Positions 1 through 6,831 are shown, counted from the stretch's first letter. The stretch: 42,404 nucleotides of DNA from Clostridiales bacterium (GCA_021200555.1 JAJQGK010000023.1:1-42404); one strand, 5' to 3'. Made by a program: numbers and translations. The notes: generated by a model not told the origin, from the letters alone.

Positions 1-16
1 CAGCAAATCCTCACTT

Positions 17-154
17 CATCCGCCACCGGCGGCGTTCGGATGTGCTGCCCGCAAGCCGCAAAGCGGCTTCCTTTTAAAATTAAATTTTCATAATCAAACC
101 CGTAAGGGTTTGACCAAACATTGCACTTGCCTCATTAAATCCTAATGGATTTAA
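17..154. repeat. Array of short perfect hairpins in the left intergenic region
   Basis: Four consecutive small palindromes are visible. At 17-42 an outer CATCCG/CGGATG pair encloses CCGCC-ACC-GGCGG. At 53-69 AAGCCGC and GCGGCTT flank AAA. At 95-112 CAAACCC and GGGTTTG flank GTAA. At 135-154 TTAAATCC and GGATTTAA flank TAAT. The last three have perfect 7-8 bp stems with 3-4 base loops and lie about 25 bases apart, with a weaker AT palindrome near 77-89. None has a convincing T-run, so they do not look like terminators. They resemble an intergenic palindromic repeat unit (REP-like). Whether the unit recurs elsewhere in the genome cannot be seen here. Confidence 0.6.
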
Positions 155-386
155 CTACAATGATTTTATTTTTATCGGGAGGGGCTATGCGTCTATGGCG
201 GGATGTTGTAATTTTCCCAATCAAAGGTTATTTGTACAAATTAAAATTTTTCCTCATTGTGCATTTCTAAAAGGCATATAATCTTATAATTCTTATCAGT
301 CTTACAGAGAAGGCAGTAATTGTTTATCCTCAAGTTCATCTAATTTCTTTAAATTTCTAAAAAAGAATAATCAATACGGTTAAGTA

Positions 387-395
387 TGCTATAAT
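387..395 (+). promoter_or_regulatory. Extended -10 promoter for the GPH symporter gene
   Basis: TGC followed directly by TATAAT (390-395) forms an extended -10 element about 50 bases before the start codon of the symporter. No good -35 hexamer is found 17 bases upstream, which is normal for extended -10 promoters. The rest of 155-440 is AT-rich and I see no other gene in it that I can support. Confidence 0.5.
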
Positions 396-446
396 TTATT
401 TATTATACAGAAATTTTATATAGAAATTTTTTTTGGAGGAATGAGA

Positions 447-2975
447 ATGAGTTTAAAAGATACGGCAGTTACCACCATAAACAACGTAAAAACATATTGG
501 CGGGAGCCTATGAAGGGGCGGTACATGAGTTTCCGTGAAATTGCCGCTTACTCCGGCGGCGGCATCGGAGCTTACTTCATTATCACCTTGGGAACTGCCT
601 GCCTTTTAGCTACCGGAAACACTCTTATTTCAAGCACGCTGGGCGTTGACGCCACGGATATGTACATACTTTATGTTATCGCCGTGCTTGCCAATATCCC
701 TCTTACAGGTATCAGAGCGAATATTATAGACAATACTCGGAACAAAGCGGGCAAATACCGTCCTTATATAGTTACAATGGGTATTCCCACGGCGATTATC
801 TGCGTGCTGATGGTTTGGTTCCCCTATGACAAGTTGGAGTCAATCGTGGGACAGGGTATGATTTTCGGCGAGACAAAAGCCTATGTTGCGAAATGCGCAA
901 TTATCCTGATTTTGAATTTATTCCTCCACTTCTTTTATTACTTCTTCTATGACGGCTATGAGAACCTTATTCACGTTCTCTCTCCCAATTCTCAGGAGAG
1001 AGCCGACGTATCCTCCGTCAAAAGCGTCGTTTACTCCTTCGCTCCCACGGTGGTAAACCTTATCACTCCAATTATCGCTTCAAACATATTCCATACCAAT
1101 TCCACAGATATCCGAGTTTACAGGCTCCTGTATCCTATTTTGGGAGTTTTGGGAATTGCCCTTTGCATTGTTGTTTACAGATATACCTCCGAGAAAATAG
1201 TTCAGGCGAAAACTCACGTCATTCAAATAAAATTCACAGACGCCTTGAGAGAGGTGGCAAAAAACAAGTACTTCTGGATTATCGCTCTTGCAGGCTGGAT
1301 AGGCTTTCTTGAGTCCGCATATAGCAATATCCTGTCCTGGCTGTACAATTACGGCGGTGTTTGCTCCGGCAATGTATTCGGAATAGTTCAGACCGTTTAC
1401 GGAAACGCCTCTCTTTGGGGTATGATTTTGGCTCCCTTCTGCATAAGACGCTGGGGCAAAAAATCCGTACTCGTTATCACAAATATGTTCAACATCGCCT
1501 TTATACTGCTTATGCTGCCGGCGACGACTGACATCGGAAGCAGCGCAACAATCTGGCTTGTGCTGGGCTGCCTGTACCTCAATGCCTTTATGGGTTCCTT
1601 CGCTCATATTTTGAACCCTGCAATTCAGGCGGATATAAGAGATTATCAGCAGTATAAAAGCGGAGAGAGAATTGACGGTATGTTCTCCGCCGTGAATACA
1701 ATAGGCAATGTTATTACTCTGCTCACATCCTCCGTTCTCCCGATTATATACGAAAGAGGCGGAATTACAAAGGAAAATGCCGTAGCCGTTACAAGCAATC
1801 CGTCAATACTTAACCGTATGCTTGGGGACGGGCAAACAGTGGGAGAGATTTTGTCTCAGCAGCTGGCAAACGGTCAGGACAACTACACCAACGCTTATTC
1901 GGCTCTGTATGATCCAGATATTCTCAGCAGCCTGCTTCATGTGCTGATTTTGGTGTCGGCGTTGGGAGCGCTTATGAATGTTATCCCTTATTTCTGGTAT
2001 GACTTCAACGAGAAAAAGCAGAAATCCGTTGTCCGTGTGCTGAAGGTCAGGGCGATGTTTGAAGATTACGATAACGGCGCTCTCTCCGATAAGGATTTGG
2101 TCGAGACAATCGATATGATAAGAGAAGCGAGAATAAATGCCGCAGCGCAGCCCAAACAGGTTGCCAAGGATTACAAAAAAATCAGAGACAAAGCGGAGAA
2201 AAAAGCCGCCAAAAAGGCTTACAGAGAGGATTTGAAGTTTAACGAGGAAATAGAAATTTCAAAATTCGTATGCGGCGAGCTTGACAAATTCTCCGATGAT
2301 GTATTCAAATACAAGGTGAACGCCTATGAAAAGGTATATAATGAAGGGCTGGAAGGCTTGAGACGGATGAAAATGTCCGACATTAAGGCGGAGCTTAAGG
2401 CGGCGAGAGCAATGCCGAAGCAAACTAATGACGAAAAGGAGATAAGGAAATTTGCAGTAGAGGTTGCTTCCAAGAAGAAATCCTCAAGGAAGTTCATAGA
2501 CAAGTATTATTCAGGAGACGCCGAGTTTAAACAGCCCGAATTTTCCGTGCTTGAGGGATATTTTAAGGATGAGGACAATGCGGACGACCTGCTCAAGGAG
2601 CTTTATCTGCGGCAGAGAGAAGCGGCAAAAGCCAAGGATCGCACAGGCTCAAGAGAGCTGCGCCGTGAAATCGAAGCTGCAAAGGTTCAAAGGAATATCG
2701 CAAGGAAAAACTCCAAAAATGAAATGGATAAGCACGCTCAATTCAACAGAGCCGCAAAAGCCTATCTTGACGCCGAAAAGCTTATAAACCAAAGGGAAAA
2801 TTATTCTCGTTTTTCGGATATAGACGCAATGTATGCCGAAGCAAAGGTTCGTGCGGAACAAGCCGAAAAGGAAGAGGACGAACGCAAAGCGCAGCTTGAG
2901 GCGGAAAGAAAAGCCCATGAAATGGAGATAAAAGCAAAAAAAGCGAAGGATAAAGAGAACAAGAGAAAGAAGTAA
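447..2975 (+). CDS. GPH-family sugar:cation symporter (MFS) with long charged C-terminal tail
   Basis: Probable secondary transporter of the glycoside-pentoside-hexuronide family (MelB-like), importing a sugar or glycoside with a cation. About twelve hydrophobic segments run from residue ~30 to ~515. The conserved loop DNTRNKAGKYRPY after the second or third helix (about residues 94-106) is typical of GPH transporters. Unusually, residues ~520-842 are a soluble, very charged region rich in Lys, Glu, Ala and Arg, predicted helical or coiled coil; ordinary GPH proteins end soon after helix 12 at 450-500 residues. There are two possible ATGs, 441 and 447. GGAGGA ends at 440, so 447 with a 6-base spacer is preferred. 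The gene is monocistronic and converges on the abrB-like gene. Substrate unknown. Confidence 0.85.
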   Translation: MSLKDTAVTTINNVKTYWREPMKGRYMSFREIAAYSGGGIGAYFIITLGTACLLATGNTLISSTLGVDATDMYILYVIAVLANIPLTGIRANIIDNTRNKAGKYRPYIVTMGIPTAIICVLMVWFPYDKLESIVGQGMIFGETKAYVAKCAIILILNLFLHFFYYFFYDGYENLIHVLSPNSQERADVSSVKSVVYSFAPTVVNLITPIIASNIFHTNSTDIRVYRLLYPILGVLGIALCIVVYRYTSEKIVQAKTHVIQIKFTDALREVAKNKYFWIIALAGWIGFLESAYSNILSWLYNYGGVCSGNVFGIVQTVYGNASLWGMILAPFCIRRWGKKSVLVITNMFNIAFILLMLPATTDIGSSATIWLVLGCLYLNAFMGSFAHILNPAIQADIRDYQQYKSGERIDGMFSAVNTIGNVITLLTSSVLPIIYERGGITKENAVAVTSNPSILNRMLGDGQTVGEILSQQLANGQDNYTNAYSALYDPDILSSLLHVLILVSALGALMNVIPYFWYDFNEKKQKSVVRVLKVRAMFEDYDNGALSDKDLVETIDMIREARINAAAQPKQVAKDYKKIRDKAEKKAAKKAYREDLKFNEEIEISKFVCGELDKFSDDVFKYKVNAYEKVYNEGLEGLRRMKMSDIKAELKAARAMPKQTNDEKEIRKFAVEVASKKKSSRKFIDKYYSGDAEFKQPEFSVLEGYFKDEDNADDLLKELYLRQREAAKAKDRTGSRELRREIEAAKVQRNIARKNSKNEMDKHAQFNRAAKAYLDAEKLINQRENYSRFSDIDAMYAEAKVRAEQAEKEEDERKAQLEAERKAHEMEIKAKKAKDKENKRKK

Positions 2976-3073
2976 AACATTTCTGAAAGGTCAGAGGCTT
3001 GCGGGGATATTCACCAATCACTGCTCCGGTGTGCGGAGAATAAAAATTCCTTTCAATATCAACAGAAAAAAAG

Positions 3074-3103
3074 CCTGCTCTCGAATTGGGAGCAGGTTTT
3101 AAA
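3074..3103. terminator. Bidirectional terminator between symporter and abrB-like gene
   Basis: CCTGCTC (3074-3080) and GAGCAGG (3090-3096) form a 7-bp stem extended by A-T pairs. TTTT follows on the plus side and a run of A's precedes it, which serves as the T-run on the minus strand. It sits between two convergent genes and can end both transcripts. Confidence 0.8.
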
Positions 3104-3147
3104 ATATCAAGCAGGTATAATTTTATTGGCGGCATATTAGGTAAGCT

Positions 3148-3411
3148 TTATTCGCCGTCGGCTACAGCCTCGTCATAGAGCTTTTTAATGCAGGACCTGC
3201 ATATCTTATGACCATTGTAATCGATAACATCCTCATAATTTTGACAGAAGATGCATGTGGGAGTGTATTTTCTGAGGATAATCTTGTCCTCATCCACAAA
3301 CACCTCAAGCGAGTCTTTTTTGTCCGTAATGTGCATAGTCTTTCTAAGCTCCATGGGAATAACAAATCTGCCCATGCTGTCAATTGACCTTACAATTCCG
3401 GTTGATTTCAT
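3148..3411 (-). CDS. AbrB/SpoVT-type transcriptional regulator with C-terminal zinc ribbon
   Basis: An 87-residue DNA-binding protein. Residues 1-50 form the swapped-hairpin AbrB fold: MKSTGIVRSIDSMGRFVIP, then ELRK and a DSLEVFVDEDKIILRKY strand pair, all typical of AbrB/SpoVT family transition-state regulators. Residues 53-74 carry CxxC (53, 56) and CxxC (71, 74) around a short loop, a likely structural zinc ribbon. A good GGAGG lies upstream of the ATG on the minus strand and a sigma-A promoter at 3512-3540. It lies just downstream of the small-peptide units, on the same strand but separated from them by a terminator and its own promoter. Its targets are unknown; control of the nearby peptides is possible but only an inference from position. 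Confidence 0.85.
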   Translation of the reverse strand: MKSTGIVRSIDSMGRFVIPMELRKTMHITDKKDSLEVFVDEDKIILRKYTPTCIFCQNYEDVIDYNGHKICRSCIKKLYDEAVADGE

Positions 3412-3511
3412 TGTAAAAACCTCCGTTTTTCGGCAATTCGGCTTTCCTTCCGCTTGCCGTATTTTAAATTTTTTTCAAGAATAAAATCGATTGATTTCCT
3501 CTTATGTATTT

Positions 3512-3540
3512 AAGATACCATAAATGTTAAAATATGTCAA
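3512..3540 (-). promoter_or_regulatory. Sigma-A promoter of the abrB-like gene
   Basis: On the minus strand, TTGACA (3540-3535), a 17-base spacer and TATCTT (3517-3512) lie about 100 bases upstream of the start codon. The remainder of the gap 3412-3726 is AT-rich; I see no gene in it. Confidence 0.75.
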
Positions 3541-3718
3541 GTGTTTTTTAGGAATTTTTTGACATTTTTCTCATATTTTTTCGAGAATGATATTTTTGGG
3601 GGCTTTTACTGCGAAACGGTGTAACATATAATATGCAAAAAGGCAAGGATTATAAACTTTATGACTGCAAGGTTTAAAATAATTCATTGCCCGATCAAAA
3701 AAGCTCTGTAATCAGCTG

Positions 3719-3750
3719 CAAAAAAAGGAAGCCCGATTGCTCGAGCCTCC
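3719..3750 (-). terminator. Terminator after the peptide 3-2-1 unit
   Basis: Read on the minus strand, GGAGGC (3750-3745) and GCTTCC (3732-3727) pair with one G-T wobble across a 12-base loop, followed by eight T's (3726-3719). It lies about 35 bases after the stop codon of small peptide 1 and would end that transcript. Confidence 0.75.
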
Positions 3751-3784
3751 CGTTTTTTTAATTGCTTTAATCTGAATTACAGAA

Positions 3785-3910
3785 TTAGAGAAGATTCTCC
3801 ATTGCGTTGCTGATGTTGTCGTCAAAATTATGGATGTTAAGAGCATTGAGTATAGTAAGAACCCAGCCAAGGAATGAATAAACTATCTGTAAAATATCAG
3901 CTGTCGTCAT
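3785..3910 (-). CDS. Small amphipathic peptide 1 (41 aa)
   Basis: Tiny ORF starting MTTAD, with a hydrophobic amphipathic core ILQIVYSFLGWVLTILNALN and a C-terminal half with Asp37-type acidic and Asn residues ending in NLL. GAGGAAAC stands 5-6 bases before the ATG. It is the last of three peptide ORFs (4287, 4123, 3910) reading the same way between the promoter at 4328-4356 and the terminator at 3719-3750. I do not recognise the family. There is no signal peptide cleavage site and no Cys. Its similarity to peptides 2-6 is in pattern (a helix with polar residues every 3-4 positions) rather than residue identity. It could be a membrane-surface helix, a toxin-like peptide or a bacteriocin-like peptide. 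Confidence 0.65.
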   Translation of the reverse strand: MTTADILQIVYSFLGWVLTILNALNIHNFDDNISNAMENLL

Positions 3911-3964
3911 GTTTGTTTCCTCACTTTCAAAAAAAATCAAATTTTCCGAATAGCTAAAACGGCA

Positions 3965-4123
3965 TTATGCCTGTGTTGTTTCTTCGGCTGCAGTATCATC
4001 ATCAGATCCGGTAAGTGATGACAGATCGATTCCGAATAATGCAAGGAAGCCATTTACAAGCTTAAGGATAAAGTCTACAAAATTGTTTACGGTATCATAA
4101 AATGACTGTAATCCGGTTTCCAT
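3965..4123 (-). CDS. Small amphipathic peptide 2 (52 aa)
   Basis: Tiny ORF with a near-ideal ribosome site, AGGAGGTG, seven bases before the ATG. Its core NNFVDFILKLVNGFLALFG is an amphipathic helix ending in the LFG seen also in peptides 3, 4 and 6. The C-terminal 20 residues are a polar acidic and Thr-rich tail (Asp-Asp-Asp, Glu-Glu-Thr-Thr). It is the middle member of the 3-2-1 unit. The strong Shine-Dalgarno, the shared architecture with its neighbours and the absence of any other gene in this stretch support it as real. Function is unknown; net charge is acidic, unlike classical cationic antimicrobial peptides. Confidence 0.72.
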   Translation of the reverse strand: METGLQSFYDTVNNFVDFILKLVNGFLALFGIDLSSLTGSDDDTAAEETTQA

Positions 4124-4197
4124 CAACGAACACCTCCTTGTTGTATTTTAAGCGAAGATAACCCCGCCGAGCATGACTTAAGTCATGCGACATTCAA

Positions 4198-4287
4198 TCA
4201 GTTATCGTCATCAGAGTCGCCGAAGTAACGCTTAATGAGATCTATAAGCTCTATTATGAAATTTATCAAACGAGCAAAGTATTCCAT
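4198..4287 (-). CDS. Small amphipathic peptide 3 (29 aa)
   Basis: The shortest member of the local peptide family and the first ORF after the promoter at 4328-4356. GGAGGGCG lies six bases before the ATG. Almost the whole peptide is one amphipathic helix, FARLINFIIELIDLIKRYFG, with charged or polar residues at 6, 9, 13, 16, 19 and 20 and hydrophobic residues elsewhere, ending in a short Asp-rich tail (D24, D26-D28). Its size and design recall membrane-binding helices such as SpoVM or phenol-soluble modulins, but no homology is claimed. Confidence 0.7.
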   Translation of the reverse strand: MEYFARLINFIIELIDLIKRYFGDSDDDN

Positions 4288-4327
4288 CTGAACGCCCTCC
4301 TTTGAGTTAAATATCTCTTACGATGTG

Positions 4328-4356
4328 ATAATAGCATAAAACGACTGAATGTTCAA
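4328..4356 (-). promoter_or_regulatory. Sigma-A promoter for peptides 3-2-1
   Basis: Minus-strand TTGAAC (4356-4351), 17-base spacer, TATTAT (4333-4328), placed about 40 bases before the start codon of peptide 3. Confidence 0.75.
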
Positions 4357-4437
4357 GTAGTTTTGTTAAAAGTTATTCTATAATTAATAAATATAACATA
4401 ATTATGACAACTTTTGTGAATGTTTTAACAAGGTAAC

Positions 4438-4593
4438 CACTGATTAACCCTCATCTGACAGCAATATCGCCGTCTGCTTGGTTCCTTTCCGCAATACATA
4501 GTCACAAAACTCCATACTCCGGTATTTCTTGTGTTTTGCTCCTTGTCCTGCAAAAAATTACCCGTGCATTTGAATTACTTGATTTAATAAGTG
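4438..4593 (-). mobile_element. MITE-like element copy B (~156 bp) with inverted ends
   Basis: The ends are CACTGATTAA (4438-4447) and TTAATAAGTG (4584-4593), inverted copies of each other with one mismatch. The interior is clearly homologous to the reverse complement of 6675-6831: shared blocks include CGCCGTCTGCTT, TTCCGCAATACAT followed by GTC and CAAA, and a 31-base block around CTTGT-TTTG-TCCTTGTC-TGCAAAA with about 26 matches. The two copies differ in length by one base. It encodes no protein of its own. It fills most of the 4288-4644 gap between the two peptide units. Confidence 0.7.
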
Positions 4594-4602
4594 TCTACCC
4601 GG

Positions 4603-4637
4603 CAAATAAAGCGGGGTCATCCCTTGAGACAACCCCG
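4603..4637 (-). terminator. Terminator after the peptide 5-4 unit
   Basis: On the minus strand CGGGGT (4637-4632) and ACCCCG (4617-4612) form a GC-rich stem followed by a T-rich tail (TTTATTTG), eight bases after the stop codon of peptide 4. Confidence 0.65.
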
Positions 4638-4644
4638 GCCGAAA

Positions 4645-4803
4645 TTATTCGCTTTCCGCCACGGTTGTGGTTTCCGCTGCAGCTGTTGTGGTTGTTGAGT
4701 TTGAACCGCCGAATAAAGCCTCAAAAAGTCTTACTATGAGGTCGATTATACGCTCAAGCCAATCAAGTCCTCTTTCTACTGCATCTGATGTATCACTGAA
4801 CAT
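4645..4803 (-). CDS. Small amphipathic peptide 4 (52 aa)
   Basis: Tiny ORF whose core GLDWLERIIDLIVRLFEALF is a textbook amphipathic helix: Val, Leu, Trp, Ile and Phe on one face, Glu, Arg and Asp on the other. It ends FGG and is followed by a Ser/Thr/Ala/Glu tail containing Thr-Thr-Thr-Thr, like the extended tails of secreted or surface peptides. AAGGAG lies about ten bases before the ATG. It is the second ORF of the 5-4 unit, closed by the terminator at 4603-4637. It shares with peptide 5 the pattern Val-(3-4 residues)-(Asp/Glu)-Trp-Leu at the helix start. Function unknown. Confidence 0.7.
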   Translation of the reverse strand: MFSDTSDAVERGLDWLERIIDLIVRLFEALFGGSNSTTTTAAAETTTVAESE

Positions 4804-4868
4804 TGGAAATGCACTCCTTTTCTTAATATTTTAAGTTTTAACTTTGAGATTAAAAGATGCTCTCGATA

Positions 4869-5012
4869 TTATTCCGCTGAAGTTTCGTCTTCATCGTCCT
4901 CGCCGAGACCTAATGCTTCCTTAATCTTGTCAAAGATCTGCACTATAATCTGGATGACATATGCAAGCCACTCTACGAACGAATCTACAACTGCAAAATC
5001 TTCTGCTGACAT
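4869..5012 (-). CDS. Small amphipathic peptide 5 (47 aa)
   Basis: Tiny ORF with core FVEWLAYVIQIIVQIFDKI, then a lysine/glutamate segment and a strongly acidic tail (GEDDEDE). GAGGTG is six bases before the ATG, and a near-consensus sigma-A promoter lies 40 bases upstream (5053-5081). It is the first ORF of the 5-4 unit. Alignment by eye with peptides 2 and 4 gives the shared design Val-polar-polar-Phe/Leu-Val-Asp/Glu-Trp/Phe-(Leu/Ile), followed by a 15-residue hydrophobic stretch and an acidic tail. Function unknown. Confidence 0.7.
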   Translation of the reverse strand: MSAEDFAVVDSFVEWLAYVIQIIVQIFDKIKEALGLGEDDEDETSAE

Positions 5013-5052
5013 TGTTTTCACCTCGTCTTTCCTTTTTGTTTTATTCAAGTTA

Positions 5053-5081
5053 ATTATATCATTTTGTGAAAATTAATGCAA
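5053..5081 (-). promoter_or_regulatory. Sigma-A promoter for peptides 5-4
   Basis: Minus-strand TTGCAT (5081-5076), 17-base spacer, perfect TATAAT (5058-5053), about 40 bases before the peptide 5 start. Between 5082 and 5196 there is an AGAAATGT/ACATTTCT inverted repeat (5127-5134/5153-5160) that might act as a weak end for the membrane-gene transcript upstream. Confidence 0.8.
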
Positions 5082-5196
5082 GGGCTTAAGAAAAAAATGT
5101 TAAGTTTTGTTTGTTCTGCGGGTTGCAGAAATGTAAATTTTTTGTAAACAACACATTTCTAAGATGTGACGGCTGCAATTCATTTTATCGGCAGCT

Positions 5197-5850
5197 TTAT
5201 ATCAATTTCATTTTATACATAAGCAGAGCTGCACCGCAGGAGGCGATAATTGTTATAAACATAAGCGTTCCGACGCCCATGGTAGGCGAGAATATGAGCA
5301 CTATTACTCCCACGATTACGGGCGCAAACACAAGCTTCCAATGCTTTGCGAAGTAGCTTGCTCCCAACGCTCCGAACAGAGCGGGGAGAACCCATTGAAA
5401 AGCGGGCTGAAATACGGACTCTTCATCCGTAATATAGGGGAGAAGGGGAGAGAACGCAAGAACTCCCACGGCGATAATCACCGTAGTTGTAATGGAGGAT
5501 ACGCCTATCGCTATGGTGGAAATTACCTCGCCCTCTTCGGTATTCGCACGCACGCCGGCATTTTCCATTGCCGCAAGACCTGCGGGAAGCTTGAGGTTTG
5601 TTATGTTTCCGGTTACAAAGGACAGGTATGTTCCGCCTGCTCCAAGCATAGGCACATACGTAAATACTTCAATGACGGCTGTGATCCAGTACAGCACCAT
5701 GAGCCTTACCAGAACGCTGCCCAGTACCTCTAATTCAGGCCAAACACCTAAATAAAGACAAATAGACGTAGGTATTCCAAGAAGCATCAGAAGCGCTCCT
5801 ATATCCCATAAAACGCCCCATCTGTGAACTCTGTCAAAATAGTCTTTCAT
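5197..5850 (-). CDS. Integral membrane protein, partner of the DUF5058-like protein
   Basis: A 217-residue polytopic membrane protein with about six hydrophobic segments (roughly residues 15-35, 42-65, 108-128, 150-165, 170-190 and 193-212). It has a short cytosolic start (MKDYFDRVHRWG) and a central soluble loop with KLPAG and NTEEGE. I do not recognise a characterised family. AGGAGG precedes the ATG by about seven bases. The gene begins 12 bases after the stop codon of the DUF5058-like gene, so the two are almost certainly co-transcribed and may form one complex. With the partner it could be a two-component transporter or channel; no catalytic motif is visible. Confidence 0.75.
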   Translation of the reverse strand: MKDYFDRVHRWGVLWDIGALLMLLGIPTSICLYLGVWPELEVLGSVLVRLMVLYWITAVIEVFTYVPMLGAGGTYLSFVTGNITNLKLPAGLAAMENAGVRANTEEGEVISTIAIGVSSITTTVIIAVGVLAFSPLLPYITDEESVFQPAFQWVLPALFGALGASYFAKHWKLVFAPVIVGVIVLIFSPTMGVGTLMFITIIASCGAALLMYKMKLI

Positions 5851-5862
5851 AAATATTCCTCC

Positions 5863-6627
5863 TTATCTCCACACGAAGTTTACGATGTAATCCGGCAGAA
5901 AGCTTTCAAAGAGTATTGCTGATCCCATGCCTATGAACATGCTCAAGGGCATTGCAAAGGGCTCTAATTTTGACAGCTTGAATTTTTTGCACAGCGTCTC
6001 AAGTATCAGCATTGCCACTATCGATACAATCAAAACGGCTATGGACATAAAGCCTGCGTTTCCCGTGCCGTCCTCGGTTGTGCCTGCGATTGCCCTTGCG
6101 ATAAATGCCGAAATTATGCCGATGAAGGCTGCTGCGGAAATTATATCTCCCAATTTTTTGGCATTTTCGCTTTTGTTCACCGCCGAGCCGATTTTCTTTT
6201 GAAGCTTTTTGCACACAAAGGGCAGGAGTATCAGCGGAGCAATGCTTCCTATGGTCATAGCCCATGCAACGGTTGTGAATTGCTGTTCGTCGGTAATCTC
6301 AACCGAAAGGGATCCGCCCATTGCCTCCACAGCGCTTTGCGCCGCCGTTGTTTCATACGCCAGATTGCCGATAACGGTAAGCCTTGTCCAGGGCAGCACT
6401 ATTCCCAATGCGCCCGCCAAAACTATGACCGTAGCAAGAATTGAAATTGCCGGAGCGATTGAAAAAAGTATGCTTGACATAACCGTGTTTTTCAGCTTTG
6501 ATTTTTCAATTCCGATTTCCTTGGCATGCTTCCATGATTTTACGATAAAGAATATCGACTGCGCAAGTACGAACGCCACCGCAACAAGAGCAACAGCGTA
6601 CATAAACCCGCTTTCCTTAAAATCCAT
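5863..6627 (-). CDS. DUF5058-like integral membrane protein
   Basis: A 254-residue membrane protein starting MDFKESGFMYAVALVAVAF, which matches my memory of the DUF5058 family (function unknown). Seven or so hydrophobic segments are visible, with a cytosolic stretch containing KSWKHAKEIGIEKSKLK after the first helix. A conserved-looking segment (SILFSIAPAISILATVIVLA, LPWTRLTVIGNLAYET) follows. GAGG lies about eleven bases before the ATG. It is the first gene of a two-gene unit with the membrane protein at 5197-5850. A repeat element (6675-6831) occupies the region where its promoter would be expected, and I could not assign a promoter with confidence. Confidence 0.75.
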   Translation of the reverse strand: MDFKESGFMYAVALVAVAFVLAQSIFFIVKSWKHAKEIGIEKSKLKNTVMSSILFSIAPAISILATVIVLAGALGIVLPWTRLTVIGNLAYETTAAQSAVEAMGGSLSVEITDEQQFTTVAWAMTIGSIAPLILLPFVCKKLQKKIGSAVNKSENAKKLGDIISAAAFIGIISAFIARAIAGTTEDGTGNAGFMSIAVLIVSIVAMLILETLCKKFKLSKLEPFAMPLSMFIGMGSAILFESFLPDYIVNFVWR

Positions 6628-6674
6628 AATACATAGCGCCTCTTTTCGATTTTTTTGTTTGAATTTAAAGTGAG

Positions 6675-6831
6675 CACTAATTAAATCGAGTGCGTCGGAT
6701 GCTTAGAAGATCTTTTGCAAGACAAGGAACAAAGCGCAAGGAATGCTGTCGTATGAGGGGCTTTGCGACGATGTATTGCGGAAAATGATTAAGCAGACGG
6801 CGGCGATGCGTTAGGCGTGATTTAATCAGTG
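6675..6831 (+). mobile_element. MITE-like element copy A (157 bp) with inverted ends
   Basis: The ends CACTAATTAAATC (6675-6687) and GATTTAATCAGTG (6819-6831) are inverted copies matching at 12 of 13 positions. Between them is a non-coding 131-bp interior whose reverse complement matches 4438-4593 block by block. It lies exactly between the start of the DUF5058-like gene and the end of the phosphoesterase gene, five bases beyond the latter's stop codon. No transposase is present, so if mobile it would be moved in trans. It may also fold into a stable RNA hairpin or contribute terminator or promoter activity. Confidence 0.7.

Noticed and set aside
187-270. A 27-codon ORF preceded by GGGAGGGG upstream of the symporter
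   Set aside because: The ribosome site is present but the peptide has no amphipathic design, there is no promoter or terminator around it, and it lies in a likely repeat-rich leader. Not enough to call a gene.
1080-1607. A 175-codon minus-strand frame within the symporter gene
   Set aside because: Antisense to conserved membrane segments of the transporter, with no ribosome site or domain; a shadow frame.
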